Source: Saprospiraceae bacterium (GTDB lineage Bacteria; Bacteroidota; Bacteroidia; Chitinophagales; Saprospiraceae). From it: DNA of 64,000 bases. The stretch lies in the NCBI GenBank assembly GCA_041392805.1, contig JAWKLJ010000002.1, positions 62,001-126,000 on the forward strand. The letters run 5' to 3'. Positions 49,862-59,319 of this stretch are shown piece after piece (the stretch's first letter is position 1; the number at the start of each line of letters is the position of its first letter). Under the pieces are notes generated by a model. The model did not search any database. It was not told where the DNA came from and was given only the letters and a program-made list of their open reading frames with translations. A program made the translations under genes and the position numbers.

Positions 49862-50842
49862 ATGAGAAAAGAAAAATTTGTTTACAACACCCAAACCTTA
49901 CAATACGAGGAAGTTGTAGAACCGTTAAGCATTAAACTTCTTCGAGTATTTGGGTTTACGTGTGCAGCAGTTTTTACTGGATTTTTATTCATGTTACTGG
50001 CTCATCGATTTTTTCCCTCTCCCAATGAAAAGTCATTGTTAAGCGAGAATGAAAAATTGCGATCAGAAATCAAAAAATTCGGGACCGAAGTAGATCAAAT
50101 GAGTGAGGCTTTGGCCAACATTCAAGAGAGAGATGCTTATGCGCACCGAGTTATTTTTGAGATGAATCCTATTGATGAAAATATTTGGAATGGAGGTATT
50201 GGTGGTCATGACCGCTACAAAGAATACCGTCAACTCAAATATTCTGGCGAAACCTTAGCCAAGATGAAGGAAAAAGGTGATCGATTACGTCAACAGCTCC
50301 TGCTACAATCTAGTTCTTTAGATACTATTTTAATGGTAGCCAAGAAAAAGGAGAGTATGTTGGCAGCTATTCCCGCTATCAAGCCTGTGCGATCTGATAA
50401 GTTAGCCCGAAATGTGAAATTGCTTTCTGGATTCGGCTATCGTATCCACCCTATTTATAAGGTGAAAAAGATGCATACAGGTATAGACTTTACCGCTCCC
50501 CGTGGTACGCATATTCAAGCTACCGGGAAAGGGAGAGTTGTTCAGGCGGGTAGGGCTTCTGGTTACGGTAATCGTGTAATTATCGACCACGGTTTTGGTT
50601 ACCAGACGCTTTATGCACACATGGATCGTATTGATGTGGAAGTTGGACAGGAAGTTAGCCGTGGAGAAAGAATAGGCATTGTAGGAAGTACGGGGGCTTC
50701 GACAGCACCACATTGCCACTACGAAGTTATTCACAAGGGCCAAAAAGTCAATCCTATTCAATTTGTTACCGATGGTTTATCGCCAGAGGAATACCAGGAA
50801 TTAGTTAAAGTTTCAGCAACAGTTAACCAATCACTGGATTAA
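49862..50842 (+). CDS. M23 family murein endopeptidase (LytM domain)
   Basis: 326 residues. One N-terminal membrane helix (VFTGFLFMLLAHRFF), a coiled coil (about 55-95 and 130-165), and a C-terminal LytM domain: GFGYRIHPIYKVKKMHTGID (first His and Asp ligands), YAHMDRI and HCHYEV (HxH). The zinc ligands are complete, so it is probably an active cross-link-cleaving peptidase rather than an EnvC-like activator. Confidence 0.92.
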   Translation: MRKEKFVYNTQTLQYEEVVEPLSIKLLRVFGFTCAAVFTGFLFMLLAHRFFPSPNEKSLLSENEKLRSEIKKFGTEVDQMSEALANIQERDAYAHRVIFEMNPIDENIWNGGIGGHDRYKEYRQLKYSGETLAKMKEKGDRLRQQLLLQSSSLDTILMVAKKKESMLAAIPAIKPVRSDKLARNVKLLSGFGYRIHPIYKVKKMHTGIDFTAPRGTHIQATGKGRVVQAGRASGYGNRVIIDHGFGYQTLYAHMDRIDVEVGQEVSRGERIGIVGSTGASTAPHCHYEVIHKGQKVNPIQFVTDGLSPEEYQELVKVSATVNQSLD

Positions 50843-50858
50843 AAAAGATATTTGACGT

Positions 50859-51926
50859 ATGATCTATCGATCAACAAGAAAAGACTTCCATTTTGGGAGT
50901 CTTTTTTTCATTATTGTCTTCTCAGTTCATTTTCAGTTGCTTCAAGCCCAAACAGTCAAAGTTATTGGGGTGGGAGATATGATGTTGGGGACCAACTATC
51001 CATCGGCCAACTACCTTCCTGGCAATGGAGGGAAAGATTTGTTAAGAGAGGTTATTCCTATCCTCGAAAAAGCAGATGTCACTTTTGGCAATTTAGAAGG
51101 AACCATCCTCAATGAAGGTGGAACAGCGAAGCAATGCAAAGACCCTAGCATATGTTATGCCTTTCGGTCACCTGAGAATTATATCGAGCACTTTGTGGCG
51201 GCAGGTTTTGATGTGCTTAGTTTGGCTAATAACCACTCAGGTGATTTTGGCCCGGCGGGGCGAAAGCGAACCAAAGAAGTTTTGGCTGAAGCAGGAATTG
51301 CTTATGCTGGATTAATGGGTACCGATGAAACGGCCATTTTTGAGCGGAATGGTAGGAGATTTGGGTTTTGTGCTTTTGCGCCCAATAGCGGTACCTGCGA
51401 TATCCGAGACATTGCCCGCGCCAAAGAAATTGTCAAATCACTAGAACAACAAGTCGATATTGTCATTGTTTCCTTTCATGGTGGCGCCGAAGGGGCGAAG
51501 CACCGAAATGTTCCTAAACGGAGCGAAACTTATTATGGCGAAAACCGTGGCAATGTGTATGCATTTGCACATGCCGTCATAGATGCAGGTGCCGACATTG
51601 TCTTTGGTCACGGCCCTCATGTTACACGTGGCATAGAACTTTACCGCGATCGTTTTATCACCTATAGCCTGGGTAACTTTTGTACCTATGGCCGCTTTAA
51701 TCTTAATGGCTCCGCTGGCGTCGCTCCCATCATCGAATTGGATGTCGACCAGACTGGTAAATTTATTAAGGGTCACATCACTCCAATTTACCAAGTCAAA
51801 ACAAGTGGCCCAAGAATCGATGAACACAAAAGAGCTATTAACGAAATTATCGAACTGACTCGCCAAGATTTTCCCGATTCTCCCTTGGTCATAGATGCCG
51901 ATGGTGGAATCGTGAAGGGGCGGTAG
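50859..51926 (+). CDS. CapA-family (PGA_cap) metallophosphatase-like protein
   Basis: 355 residues with an N-terminal signal or anchor (SLFFIIVFSVHFQLLQAQ). Motifs VGDMMLGTNYP, FGNLEGTIL, LANNHSGDFGPAG, SFHGGAEG and FGHGPHVTRG are those of the CapA/PgsA family, a calcineurin-like fold. Members take part in poly-gamma-glutamate capsule synthesis, but there are no capB/capC genes here, so the role is open. Starts 16 nt after the M23 gene. Confidence 0.85.
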   Translation: MIYRSTRKDFHFGSLFFIIVFSVHFQLLQAQTVKVIGVGDMMLGTNYPSANYLPGNGGKDLLREVIPILEKADVTFGNLEGTILNEGGTAKQCKDPSICYAFRSPENYIEHFVAAGFDVLSLANNHSGDFGPAGRKRTKEVLAEAGIAYAGLMGTDETAIFERNGRRFGFCAFAPNSGTCDIRDIARAKEIVKSLEQQVDIVIVSFHGGAEGAKHRNVPKRSETYYGENRGNVYAFAHAVIDAGADIVFGHGPHVTRGIELYRDRFITYSLGNFCTYGRFNLNGSAGVAPIIELDVDQTGKFIKGHITPIYQVKTSGPRIDEHKRAINEIIELTRQDFPDSPLVIDADGGIVKGR

Positions 51927-51965
51927 CTATGTTTCACTTAAGCTTAGGTTTGCGATGAAGGACCC

Positions 51966-52408
51966 CCCAGCTATTCGTAGTTTGCAACTACGAATGCCTA
52001 TCATCCTAGCCCAAAATCCAGCAACTCAACCGACAAAAGCACATCTGTCCTTCCAACGTAGTTTCTGGCGCTGCTATGCACATAGGCTTCTGGCTGATCC
52101 ACAATTCTTGCCCCTCAGCTATTCGTAGTTTGCAACTACGAATGCCTATCATCTTAGCCCAAAATCCAGCAACTCAACCGACAAAAGCACATCTGTCCTT
52201 CCAACGTAGTTTCTGGCACTGCTATGCACATAGGCTTCTGGCTGATCCACAATTCTTGCCCCTCAGCTATTCGTATTTTGCAACTACGAATGCCTATCAT
52301 CCCAGCCCAAAATCCAGCAACTCAACCGACAAAAGCACATCTGTCCTTCCAACGTAGTTTCTGGCACTGCTATGCACATAGGCTTCTGGCTGATCCACAA
52401 TTCCTGCC
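51966..52408. repeat. 148-bp tandem repeat of REP palindrome plus RAYT gene end, three units
   Basis: Each unit holds a 23-nt palindrome (ATTCGTAGT-TTGCA-ACTACGAAT at 51973-51995, repeated at 52121-52143 and with one change at 52269-52291) followed by about 110 nt that, on the minus strand, encode the last 30-odd residues of the adjacent RAYT remnant (SSARNYVGRTDVLLSVELLD). Unit length is exactly 148. The arrangement shows the 3' end of the transposase gene and its palindrome were amplified together. Confidence 0.9.
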
Positions 52409-52545
52409 TTCACTGGATTGTAATGTATATAATTCACCTTTTGTAAGGCAAACTTGGCATAAAAAAGTTCCTTTGGCTGATTAGTGAAGGTTAGGAAGTA
52501 GGTGCCGAATGGATCCGCAATGTTGTAGCCAGATTTATCTGACAT
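52297..52545 (-). pseudogene. REP-associated tyrosine transposase (RAYT) remnant with internal deletion
   Basis: 82 residues from ATG 52545: the start (MSDKSGYNIADPFGTYFLTF) and the end (KVNYIHYNPVKAGIVDQPEA, YVHSSARNY) match the two ends of Bacteroidota RAYT/Y1 transposases, which are normally about 180 residues. The middle, including the HUH metal site and catalytic Tyr, is gone in frame. It cannot catalyse transposition. An 11-bp-stem palindrome TAGTTGTCGTT-ACA-AACGACAACTA (52593-52617) marks the other end of the former element. Confidence 0.85.
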
Positions 52546-52592
52546 GGGGTTGGTTTTTAACATGAGCGCGATGGTTGTGGCTAGGAGATATT

Positions 52593-52617
52593 TAGTTGTC
52601 GTTACAAACGACAACTA
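52593..52617. repeat. REP-like palindrome at the upstream end of the RAYT remnant
   Basis: Perfect 11-bp inverted arms TAGTTGTCGTT and AACGACAACTA with a 3-nt loop. Followed by a second small hairpin GAGCT-GCG-GAGCTC. With the palindromes at 51973-52291 it brackets the RAYT remnant as in intact REPtron units. Confidence 0.75.
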
Positions 52618-52669
52618 GCGGGAGCTGCGGAGCTCATTTTGACTGCAAACTATGGGGGGCTAGGGGTAT

Positions 52670-53173
52670 TTAAAATTTATCCGATTTATTCGATAGAGAA
52701 ATGTCAATTCGTAAAGAACCATACACTTGTAAGTATTTACCCCAAAAGTTTTTCATTTTTTTAATTATCCAATCAATATCAGATTCAGAAATAACATCTG
52801 AATTGAGATAATCAATATCTGGCATTGGAATTTTTGTTTTTAGATTTCTTTGGGTTGATTTTTCAATAATTTCCTTGGAAGCCCAAATAATCTTAACCAC
52901 TTTTTTATTAATATTATCCTGTTTGATTAAAAATTCAACTTGCTCTAAGGAACTCGTAAAATCTAAACATAATTTTTTAAAAGAATTGAATTCTTTTAAG
53001 GCTTCAATTTTGTTGTTATTTCTAAACAAATTTCTAGTACAATTTAATTTTGTACTCCCTTGGTGAACGAATGATCTAACTTCTTTAAAACAGTAATCCA
53101 GAATTGAAATCAAGTCATCTTTTTCTTTCAAATCTTCTTCTCTATTTAATTCATTAAAAAACTTCATTTGCAC
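52670..53173 (-). CDS. Small cytoplasmic protein, candidate immunity partner of the giant protein
   Basis: 167 residues from GTG 53173 (or 165 from ATG 53167). Mostly helical and charged, no signal peptide, no recognised family. It starts 2 nt after the stop of the 1911-residue protein gene on the same strand. That is the usual place for an immunity gene after a polymorphic toxin. Low-GC codon use compared with the upstream two thirds of its neighbour suggests joint recent acquisition with the toxin tail. Confidence 0.55.
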   Translation of the reverse strand: MQMKFFNELNREEDLKEKDDLISILDYCFKEVRSFVHQGSTKLNCTRNLFRNNNKIEALKEFNSFKKLCLDFTSSLEQVEFLIKQDNINKKVVKIIWASKEIIEKSTQRNLKTKIPMPDIDYLNSDVISESDIDWIIKKMKNFWGKYLQVYGSLRIDISLSNKSDKF

Positions 53174-53175
53174 AT

Positions 53176-56100
53176 CTATTTTGGTAATTCAAAGATAACC
53201 TCATAACCGTTTACCCCATCAAGTGCCTCAGTCAGTTGTTTTATTTCTTTCACCTTAGTAAAAACCCTACTATTTGCATAAGCGCCTGTTATTGTCTGAA
53301 ATACTGCCTCTGAAGAAGACATTGTTTCCAATGCTTCTTCAAACATGATTAAATTTATTGATTTATTGTCTGGCAAATCAGGATAAAGATTAGGGTTTTG
53401 AACCCATTGAGCTTTTACTCCTTTAACATTCCCTAAATCTCCAAATTCTTTCAAAGCCATATCCATAGCATCCTCTGTCACCTTAGCCACTCCTGCATTA
53501 TTCATACCTGTACTTTTAACAATATTTCCAACCAAGTAACCATCATCTGTTAAACCAATTTTGGCATAGACATCTTTACTGCCAGCATTAGGTCCATCAT
53601 TGAATTTATAACTAAAAGTCTTTTGATTTGCTAATCCTGTATTTAGGTCTGGAAATGAAGATGCATTGGTCATAAAATGTGTTCCATCTGCTTTTTGATA
53701 AACTAATAATGCATTTTGTTGCTTCTTAAATTTAGCCGCTTTTTCAAGATAATTATCAATGTTCTTTAAGTTGTCAACGTTCAATCTTACAATGTCTGGG
53801 ACGTTAACATCACTCATCATCTCCCACGCCCTCACCCTGCTCACCCTCTCCCGAAAAAAGCGAACCACCCCATCAACAGCACTATGCTGTGAAGACAAAG
53901 TATTCATTTTTACCAAATCTTCCAAGAAAGCAGTTTGCTTTTCTTCCAGTGCTTTTATGGCTGATCTTAAATCAGGCGTTTCGATTAAGTGGTGGGCATC
54001 GTCTAGACGGGCTAACTTGGCAGATAGAGAAGAAGGGATATTGAATTCCCGCTTGAGCGCCTTCACCATTTCGATGAAGGAACGGGTGAGGACCCACAAT
54101 TGACTATTTCCCTTGTCTTTAACGATGACCAGCTCATTCGCATTAATATCATTAGGCAAAGCCTCGGTGTTAGCCGCATTCAGGTCAAAATCATCGACGA
54201 ATTCGAAATCTTCGGGCAAGTGCTGGTTGATACTGGATGGCTCAATATGACATTTCCCCGTACTTTGATGGAGCCGGAAAAGACTGCGGTCACATTGGGC
54301 CATCCATTCAGGGAAGCGAAGATCGAAAAGCGTCGTATGCCAGGCGGCATTGGCCCATTGTGAGATTGGAGGCGATTGGAAAGGCAGGTCAATGGTGCTG
54401 CCTAATCCGGTGCCTATGGCCGTTGCGCAAACGATGAAAAAACTGGGATTATCAGGATCGCGCAACCCTCTAAGGTTTAGTTTCTGACGGACCTTGACCA
54501 TGCTTTTTATCAAGGCACTGGAACTGATATCTTTTAATTTTTTGAAGGCTGTCAGCAATGCCCCTGCTCCGGTGACTGCATCCGCTAGATCTATCAAAAA
54601 GATAAGTGTAATCATCATATTTTGCCCAGCGATATAACTATTTTGGATTTGAAGCTTGGGGTTAACTAGATAAGGTACATAATTTGGAAGTAGCCCATTA
54701 ATAATATCTTGCCACTTTAATTTGTCAAGGGCTTCTAAAACCTGTGCACAAACCGTTTCATCAAACATGAAATCAACGACCATACCGACAAATTGAGCCA
54801 TATTGGCGCCTTCTGTCATTAATTGATTCCACATCCCACAAAAAAAGGCGAAATGAATCTGTTCCAATTCATCTAAAGATGCTGAATCCAGATTTCGTCC
54901 CAAAATCAGGAATGAATTGTTTTGAAGCGTAGCGATATCCAAAAAATGACTGAAATAAAGGGCGTATTTCTTATCGTAATGGGGGTTTTCTTCGCCATTG
55001 TCTAAAACGGGTTTCCAATATTTTTCACTAATTTGAAAGTCATTAGATAGCAATTTGGCCACCTGCCCCATCCCCCAACTGAGCGTTTTAAACAGTCCTA
55101 TTAATACTGGCCCCGTTGGCGCTTTTCCAAACCAGAGTTGATTAAATTTGGTAAACATTTTTGCTGGCAGCAGGTAGGGACTTCCTATGGTGTTTAAATC
55201 GTTGCCCAATCTTATCTGCGGAATAAGGTAAGTTTTATCTCCTTGTCTCAAAAAATGTAAATGCAGGGCCCATTCGTTGTGTTTTAAATCTCCTTCCCTT
55301 GCCTGAATAAGCTGATGTTCTGGTGTAGTGCAATCGGTTAAAAATATTTTCATTAAGGCATAATTGCCATTGACAACTTGCTGCGTGCTTAATTCATCAA
55401 GAAGATCCTGGACTTCATCTGACGTCAGAAAACCTTGGCTGCTTCTTGTAAAATCAAAGACCCGATCATTGCTAGGATCCCTTGGTTGTACCTCTTCCAA
55501 ATTTTGAAGCGGGACATCAAAGATTAATTTTGCCAATGGGCATTCCCTGTCTAAAGGAATGGCTGATGCAGGAATACTTAATGGGCTACAACCATTAATT
55601 GCAAGGTCACAACTTGGGTCAGTGCCTAGGTCCAGTCTTGTCGCATCGTTTGGAATGTTTAGGGAACTATAAGAGGCTTGAGGTACAGGAAAAAGCCCGA
55701 AATTCGAATGGGTTGGCCAAGTGACTCTCTTTTGTTTACAATCCTCTAAAATTTCAGCTACAGCAGTGCCACTGGTGTAAATTTGAAAGGCATCATAACT
55801 AAGAAAATAATCCCCCGCTTTTAAATCGGAATACATGACCTGACCATCTAATTTTAATTCGTCGAAGCGCTCCTCCTTACAATAGCCCAGAAATTGTTTG
55901 GTTTCCTTACCATAAACACCAATGTAGGTTGTATGATCAAATTCAAACTGAATGAGAGAACCTCGTGGAAAAGGATTCAATGGAGAATCATCGGCGATAT
56001 CATAGACCAGCTTGCTTACCTCTTTGCTGAATTTAATCAAATGATGGGATGGTGTAAGGAAACAATAGGCATCGCTAATTGGAGGGTCAGTTATGCCAAT

Positions 56101-58911
56101 TAGATAAGTTATGCTTGCTTTTTCAACCGGCGTATTGTTCTGCATCTCCCCCTCCTCATCCCCATCAAACAAAGTCCAGTTGGCTTGAGGGTGGTGGATG
56201 AGGTCCCATTGGTATTGTTGGAGGTGGGTACCTAGTGCATAGTCCATGAGGTTGTTGGTGCTACCTTTTTGTTGGTTGGGGAAGGCGTCGAAGGGGTGGT
56301 CGAGGTGATAGGCGCCGTGGGCCAGCTCATGGGCGATGGTTTTGCTGTAACTTTGCTCGCTGGTCAAGGCGGCTTTGTAGAGGAAACCGAATGGTTTTTT
56401 CTTGGGCATATAGCCCAGTTTGGCCGGGTTGTCGGAAGCCGGGACGAGGAAGAGGTAGTAGGTGTCTTCGGCGATGGGATGCTGGGCTTTGAAGCGCGCT
56501 CGGATCAACTGCATTTGGTCGGTGTAGTTGGCCAAAAAACCGGAGGGAACATCGGCCATGCTGCCACTAAACTCGGGGACCTGGAGGCCCGGGTGAAGGG
56601 CTAGGTCCACCTCAACAATGGCTTGACCGAAGATTTGCTGCAGCTGATTTTCTAAGGATGCCAATTCATAGGGATAACTCGCCCCGTTGACGGGGACTAA
56701 GACGACCTTCAGCTTGATGGGTTCGTAGGTGATCACATTTAGCTGTCCGGCAATATGGAATTGGTCATGGCCGAGGCTACCTTGATAGGGTGCCAGGGCA
56801 TAGATGGTTTGGGTTGCTTCCTGGCTTTTGCCCTGAAGTTGGAGCACCCGAGCTTCGGCTTGCTCACTAGCCGTGGTCGGAATAGCTTGCTTTAATTCAT
56901 CCTTGAACAGGATGTTGGCGGGAAAGGAGGACTGAGCAGGTGCCCAAACCTTGACCTGAGCCGTTTGCTGCTTGGGGATAGATTGCCAGGCGATCCAGTA
57001 GTCGGTCTGGGCAATGGGTAGTTGCTGGTATAGTTTTTCATGGTCTGGATATTGCAGGCTGTCAAAACCATATTGCTGAGGCGAGAGGGGCCCAAAATTG
57101 ACGCGAAAGTCCGCCTCATAAAGGGTGATCATGGCGGCTTTGAGCTGATCGATGGCGGCCAGTGTTTGGGCTTTGCAAGCTTCGAAATCGGCAGCACTGC
57201 CCGCCCTTTTGAGGCAATCCAAGGCGGCTTTGATGGCCTCCAGGGCCGCTGGGGAGAGGTAGGGGAAATGCTGCTCCAGGTGCAGGAGGTTGTCCAGCAC
57301 ACTTTGGCCATTGGCCAAATAAGCTCCGATGTCCTCCAAACCGGCTAAAAAGACACTGGCATCTTCCAAGATGGCCTGGGCCTCAGTCAGCCCGGCCTCC
57401 AAGACCTCCAAGGCCCCCAGGATGCTATCGATCGAGGCGGCCAAATCCTGGCTGATGAGCGCCAGCCCCGCTCCGGTCACCTCGATCTTCCCTTCCACCA
57501 ATCGACAGTATTCATCTACTTTAATATCCTCAAATTGGACATTGACCCGTGCCTGATGCAGATAGGGTACCTGCACATAACCTTGACCAGAGAAATGCCC
57601 TTGCCCAACCACTGCTTGCAGGATCACCTGAAAATCATGGGCACGAATGGTGTCTCCTGTTTGTAAGTGCTCAACGAGCGGCCCGGGCTGAAAGTCAGTG
57701 TTATCCAGTGTATTGCCGCAGCTGTAGTCAGGCAGGTGATCGCCCAGGGGGAGGCAGCGATTGCCCAGGCGTACTTTGATGGCATTCGAAAAGGGCGATG
57801 CACAATCGGCATGGATGGCCTGGACACGGTAGAAATAGACGGCCTCCTCCGCCAGACCTTGAAAGGTATAGCTGGTGTCGGATACTGAAATCGACTGGTA
57901 TTCCGTCAATGGGAGAAGAAAAGCACTGTCCTGGGCCAGGCTCAAGGCATAATGATCGACACCATCCAGGGCTTGCCAGCGGGCGCTGAAGCCAGTGGCT
58001 TGCAAGGCCGTCGGGGGATAGGCCCGTGGGGCTAGCGAGCAAGAGTTGGCTGTTGTGGCATTGACTGCCTGACCATAAGTGAAGACCAGCACCTGGCTAA
58101 AGCCCTGGTTTTTAAAGTGCTGCTGATCGAATACATCCCGAGCCTGCACTTGCAGCAGGTATTGCTGACCGGGAGAAAGGGCAGGCGCAGCGGCACCGTA
58201 AAGCAAGGAGGTGGCACCGAGTTGCTGGGATTCATAAAGGGGCAAGGTTTGTTCCAGGATTTGGTTGATGCTCAGTCCCTCTCGCCTCTCCCAGAGTCGA
58301 ATGCGATAGTCTACCGGAAAAGCCCCGACGTGCTGTGGGACCCACTGAAATAAGACATTTTGAAGGGCTTGCGGGGCTACGACCTCAGCCGGACTAATGA
58401 TCAGTGGCGGGTCCAATTCCGCCATTTCCACTACCACACAAGCCTGGTTAGACACGGCTGCCCCTTGAAAACGGACATAGTCGAGCACTTCGACACAAAT
58501 ATTGTAGACCCCTTCGGGCAGTTTTCCACCTTGCTGCAGGTAGGTGGCGGGGCTGATGCCCTGGAACTGGAGTTGTTCGGGCGAAAAATAGTCGAGCAGT
58601 TCCATTCCGGTCAAAACCAGGGGAAGGTTGTAGTCCAGGAAAAGGGGGGGCGGAGCGACATCATCCCGCGTGCGGATGCTGATGCCTTGCCCGCTGATGG
58701 AAAAGCGGAGGCGAGCCTCATAAGCCATTTCATCGTCATCCCGAAGGACCAGAACGAGTCGAAGCTTACTCGGCGCCCCGCTGACCCACTCCTCCAGATA
58801 GGGCGAAATGGGTGTATGAATGTGTAATTGGACATCGACTGCAAAGGGCTGGGCTGGAGCAGCCAAGTGCAGCATAAAAAAGATAAAGAAAGAGAGCGCG
58901 TATTTTTTCAT
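53176..58911 (-). CDS. Giant secreted multidomain protein with metalloprotease-like motif and toxin-like C-terminus
   Basis: 1911 residues. Signal peptide (YALSFFIFFMLHLAAPAQP), Ig/FN3-like domains in the first 400 residues, a helical stretch rich in Ala/Leu (about 490-600), a putative zinc site at residues 861-872 (HELAHGAYHLDH) inside a TIAHELAHG context, a long middle region, and a C-terminal part (about 1550-1911) with FYANSRVFTK-type strands (TGAYANSRVFTKV) ending GYEVIFELPK. No T9SS sorting domain is visible at the C-terminus. The 3' third of the gene is clearly richer in A/T than the 5' two thirds, a usual sign of a swapped toxin tail. Together with the tight downstream gene I read it as a polymorphic toxin; toxin activity is not identified. 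Confidence 0.65.
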   Translation of the reverse strand: MKKYALSFFIFFMLHLAAPAQPFAVDVQLHIHTPISPYLEEWVSGAPSKLRLVLVLRDDDEMAYEARLRFSISGQGISIRTRDDVAPPPLFLDYNLPLVLTGMELLDYFSPEQLQFQGISPATYLQQGGKLPEGVYNICVEVLDYVRFQGAAVSNQACVVVEMAELDPPLIISPAEVVAPQALQNVLFQWVPQHVGAFPVDYRIRLWERREGLSINQILEQTLPLYESQQLGATSLLYGAAAPALSPGQQYLLQVQARDVFDQQHFKNQGFSQVLVFTYGQAVNATTANSCSLAPRAYPPTALQATGFSARWQALDGVDHYALSLAQDSAFLLPLTEYQSISVSDTSYTFQGLAEEAVYFYRVQAIHADCASPFSNAIKVRLGNRCLPLGDHLPDYSCGNTLDNTDFQPGPLVEHLQTGDTIRAHDFQVILQAVVGQGHFSGQGYVQVPYLHQARVNVQFEDIKVDEYCRLVEGKIEVTGAGLALISQDLAASIDSILGALEVLEAGLTEAQAILEDASVFLAGLEDIGAYLANGQSVLDNLLHLEQHFPYLSPAALEAIKAALDCLKRAGSAADFEACKAQTLAAIDQLKAAMITLYEADFRVNFGPLSPQQYGFDSLQYPDHEKLYQQLPIAQTDYWIAWQSIPKQQTAQVKVWAPAQSSFPANILFKDELKQAIPTTASEQAEARVLQLQGKSQEATQTIYALAPYQGSLGHDQFHIAGQLNVITYEPIKLKVVLVPVNGASYPYELASLENQLQQIFGQAIVEVDLALHPGLQVPEFSGSMADVPSGFLANYTDQMQLIRARFKAQHPIAEDTYYLFLVPASDNPAKLGYMPKKKPFGFLYKAALTSEQSYSKTIAHELAHGAYHLDHPFDAFPNQQKGSTNNLMDYALGTHLQQYQWDLIHHPQANWTLFDGDEEGEMQNNTPVEKASITYLIGITDPPISDAYCFLTPSHHLIKFSKEVSKLVYDIADDSPLNPFPRGSLIQFEFDHTTYIGVYGKETKQFLGYCKEERFDELKLDGQVMYSDLKAGDYFLSYDAFQIYTSGTAVAEILEDCKQKRVTWPTHSNFGLFPVPQASYSSLNIPNDATRLDLGTDPSCDLAINGCSPLSIPASAIPLDRECPLAKLIFDVPLQNLEEVQPRDPSNDRVFDFTRSSQGFLTSDEVQDLLDELSTQQVVNGNYALMKIFLTDCTTPEHQLIQAREGDLKHNEWALHLHFLRQGDKTYLIPQIRLGNDLNTIGSPYLLPAKMFTKFNQLWFGKAPTGPVLIGLFKTLSWGMGQVAKLLSNDFQISEKYWKPVLDNGEENPHYDKKYALYFSHFLDIATLQNNSFLILGRNLDSASLDELEQIHFAFFCGMWNQLMTEGANMAQFVGMVVDFMFDETVCAQVLEALDKLKWQDIINGLLPNYVPYLVNPKLQIQNSYIAGQNMMITLIFLIDLADAVTGAGALLTAFKKLKDISSSALIKSMVKVRQKLNLRGLRDPDNPSFFIVCATAIGTGLGSTIDLPFQSPPISQWANAAWHTTLFDLRFPEWMAQCDRSLFRLHQSTGKCHIEPSSINQHLPEDFEFVDDFDLNAANTEALPNDINANELVIVKDKGNSQLWVLTRSFIEMVKALKREFNIPSSLSAKLARLDDAHHLIETPDLRSAIKALEEKQTAFLEDLVKMNTLSSQHSAVDGVVRFFRERVSRVRAWEMMSDVNVPDIVRLNVDNLKNIDNYLEKAAKFKKQQNALLVYQKADGTHFMTNASSFPDLNTGLANQKTFSYKFNDGPNAGSKDVYAKIGLTDDGYLVGNIVKSTGMNNAGVAKVTEDAMDMALKEFGDLGNVKGVKAQWVQNPNLYPDLPDNKSINLIMFEEALETMSSSEAVFQTITGAYANSRVFTKVKEIKQLTEALDGVNGYEVIFELPK

Positions 58912-59319
58912 CTTGTGTTTTCATTCACTTCTCACCCTTTATTGCATTTTTGAAAAAAAGGTAACCAGGTTTGAGGTTTTTTTTTGGAGAAATTTGAAAG
59001 GGGGGGGATTCAATCAAAATGAAAATGAAAATTAAAATTAAAATGGCGGCTGTGTCGCGGGGGGGAGGAGGGCAATTTCAATGACAATATCTCCTGTGTC
59101 GCGGGGTAATTTCAATCCCTGCTGGCCGGAATACCATGAAGGCGGGAAAATGCAGCGAAAAGACTTAGAACCCAAACACGCCATTTCTCCGTGACTTGCG
59201 ACTTTCTACCCTTTCGATCAAAATGGCAATCAAAAAAAGCACTTTGTCTTCTCCAATACATTCAGATACACTCGAATCCTTATATTTGGCCTAATTCTTT
59301 AAACCTCAAAAAAGCCCAT
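58912..59319. other. Intergenic region with short direct repeats and -7 box
   Basis: About 400 nt between divergent genes. CTGTGTCGCGGGG occurs twice (about 59050 and 59095), with AATTTCAAT nearby both times, next to an A-rich run. TATATTTG (59281-59288) is a good -7 match about 32 nt ahead of the Rieske-GltS start; no standard -33 box. No gene seen. Confidence 0.45.

Noticed and set aside
52076..52484. Plus-strand reading frames in the 148-bp repeat (MHIGFWLIHNSC...)
   Set aside because: They are antisense to the RAYT gene end and exist only because the repeated unit stays open.
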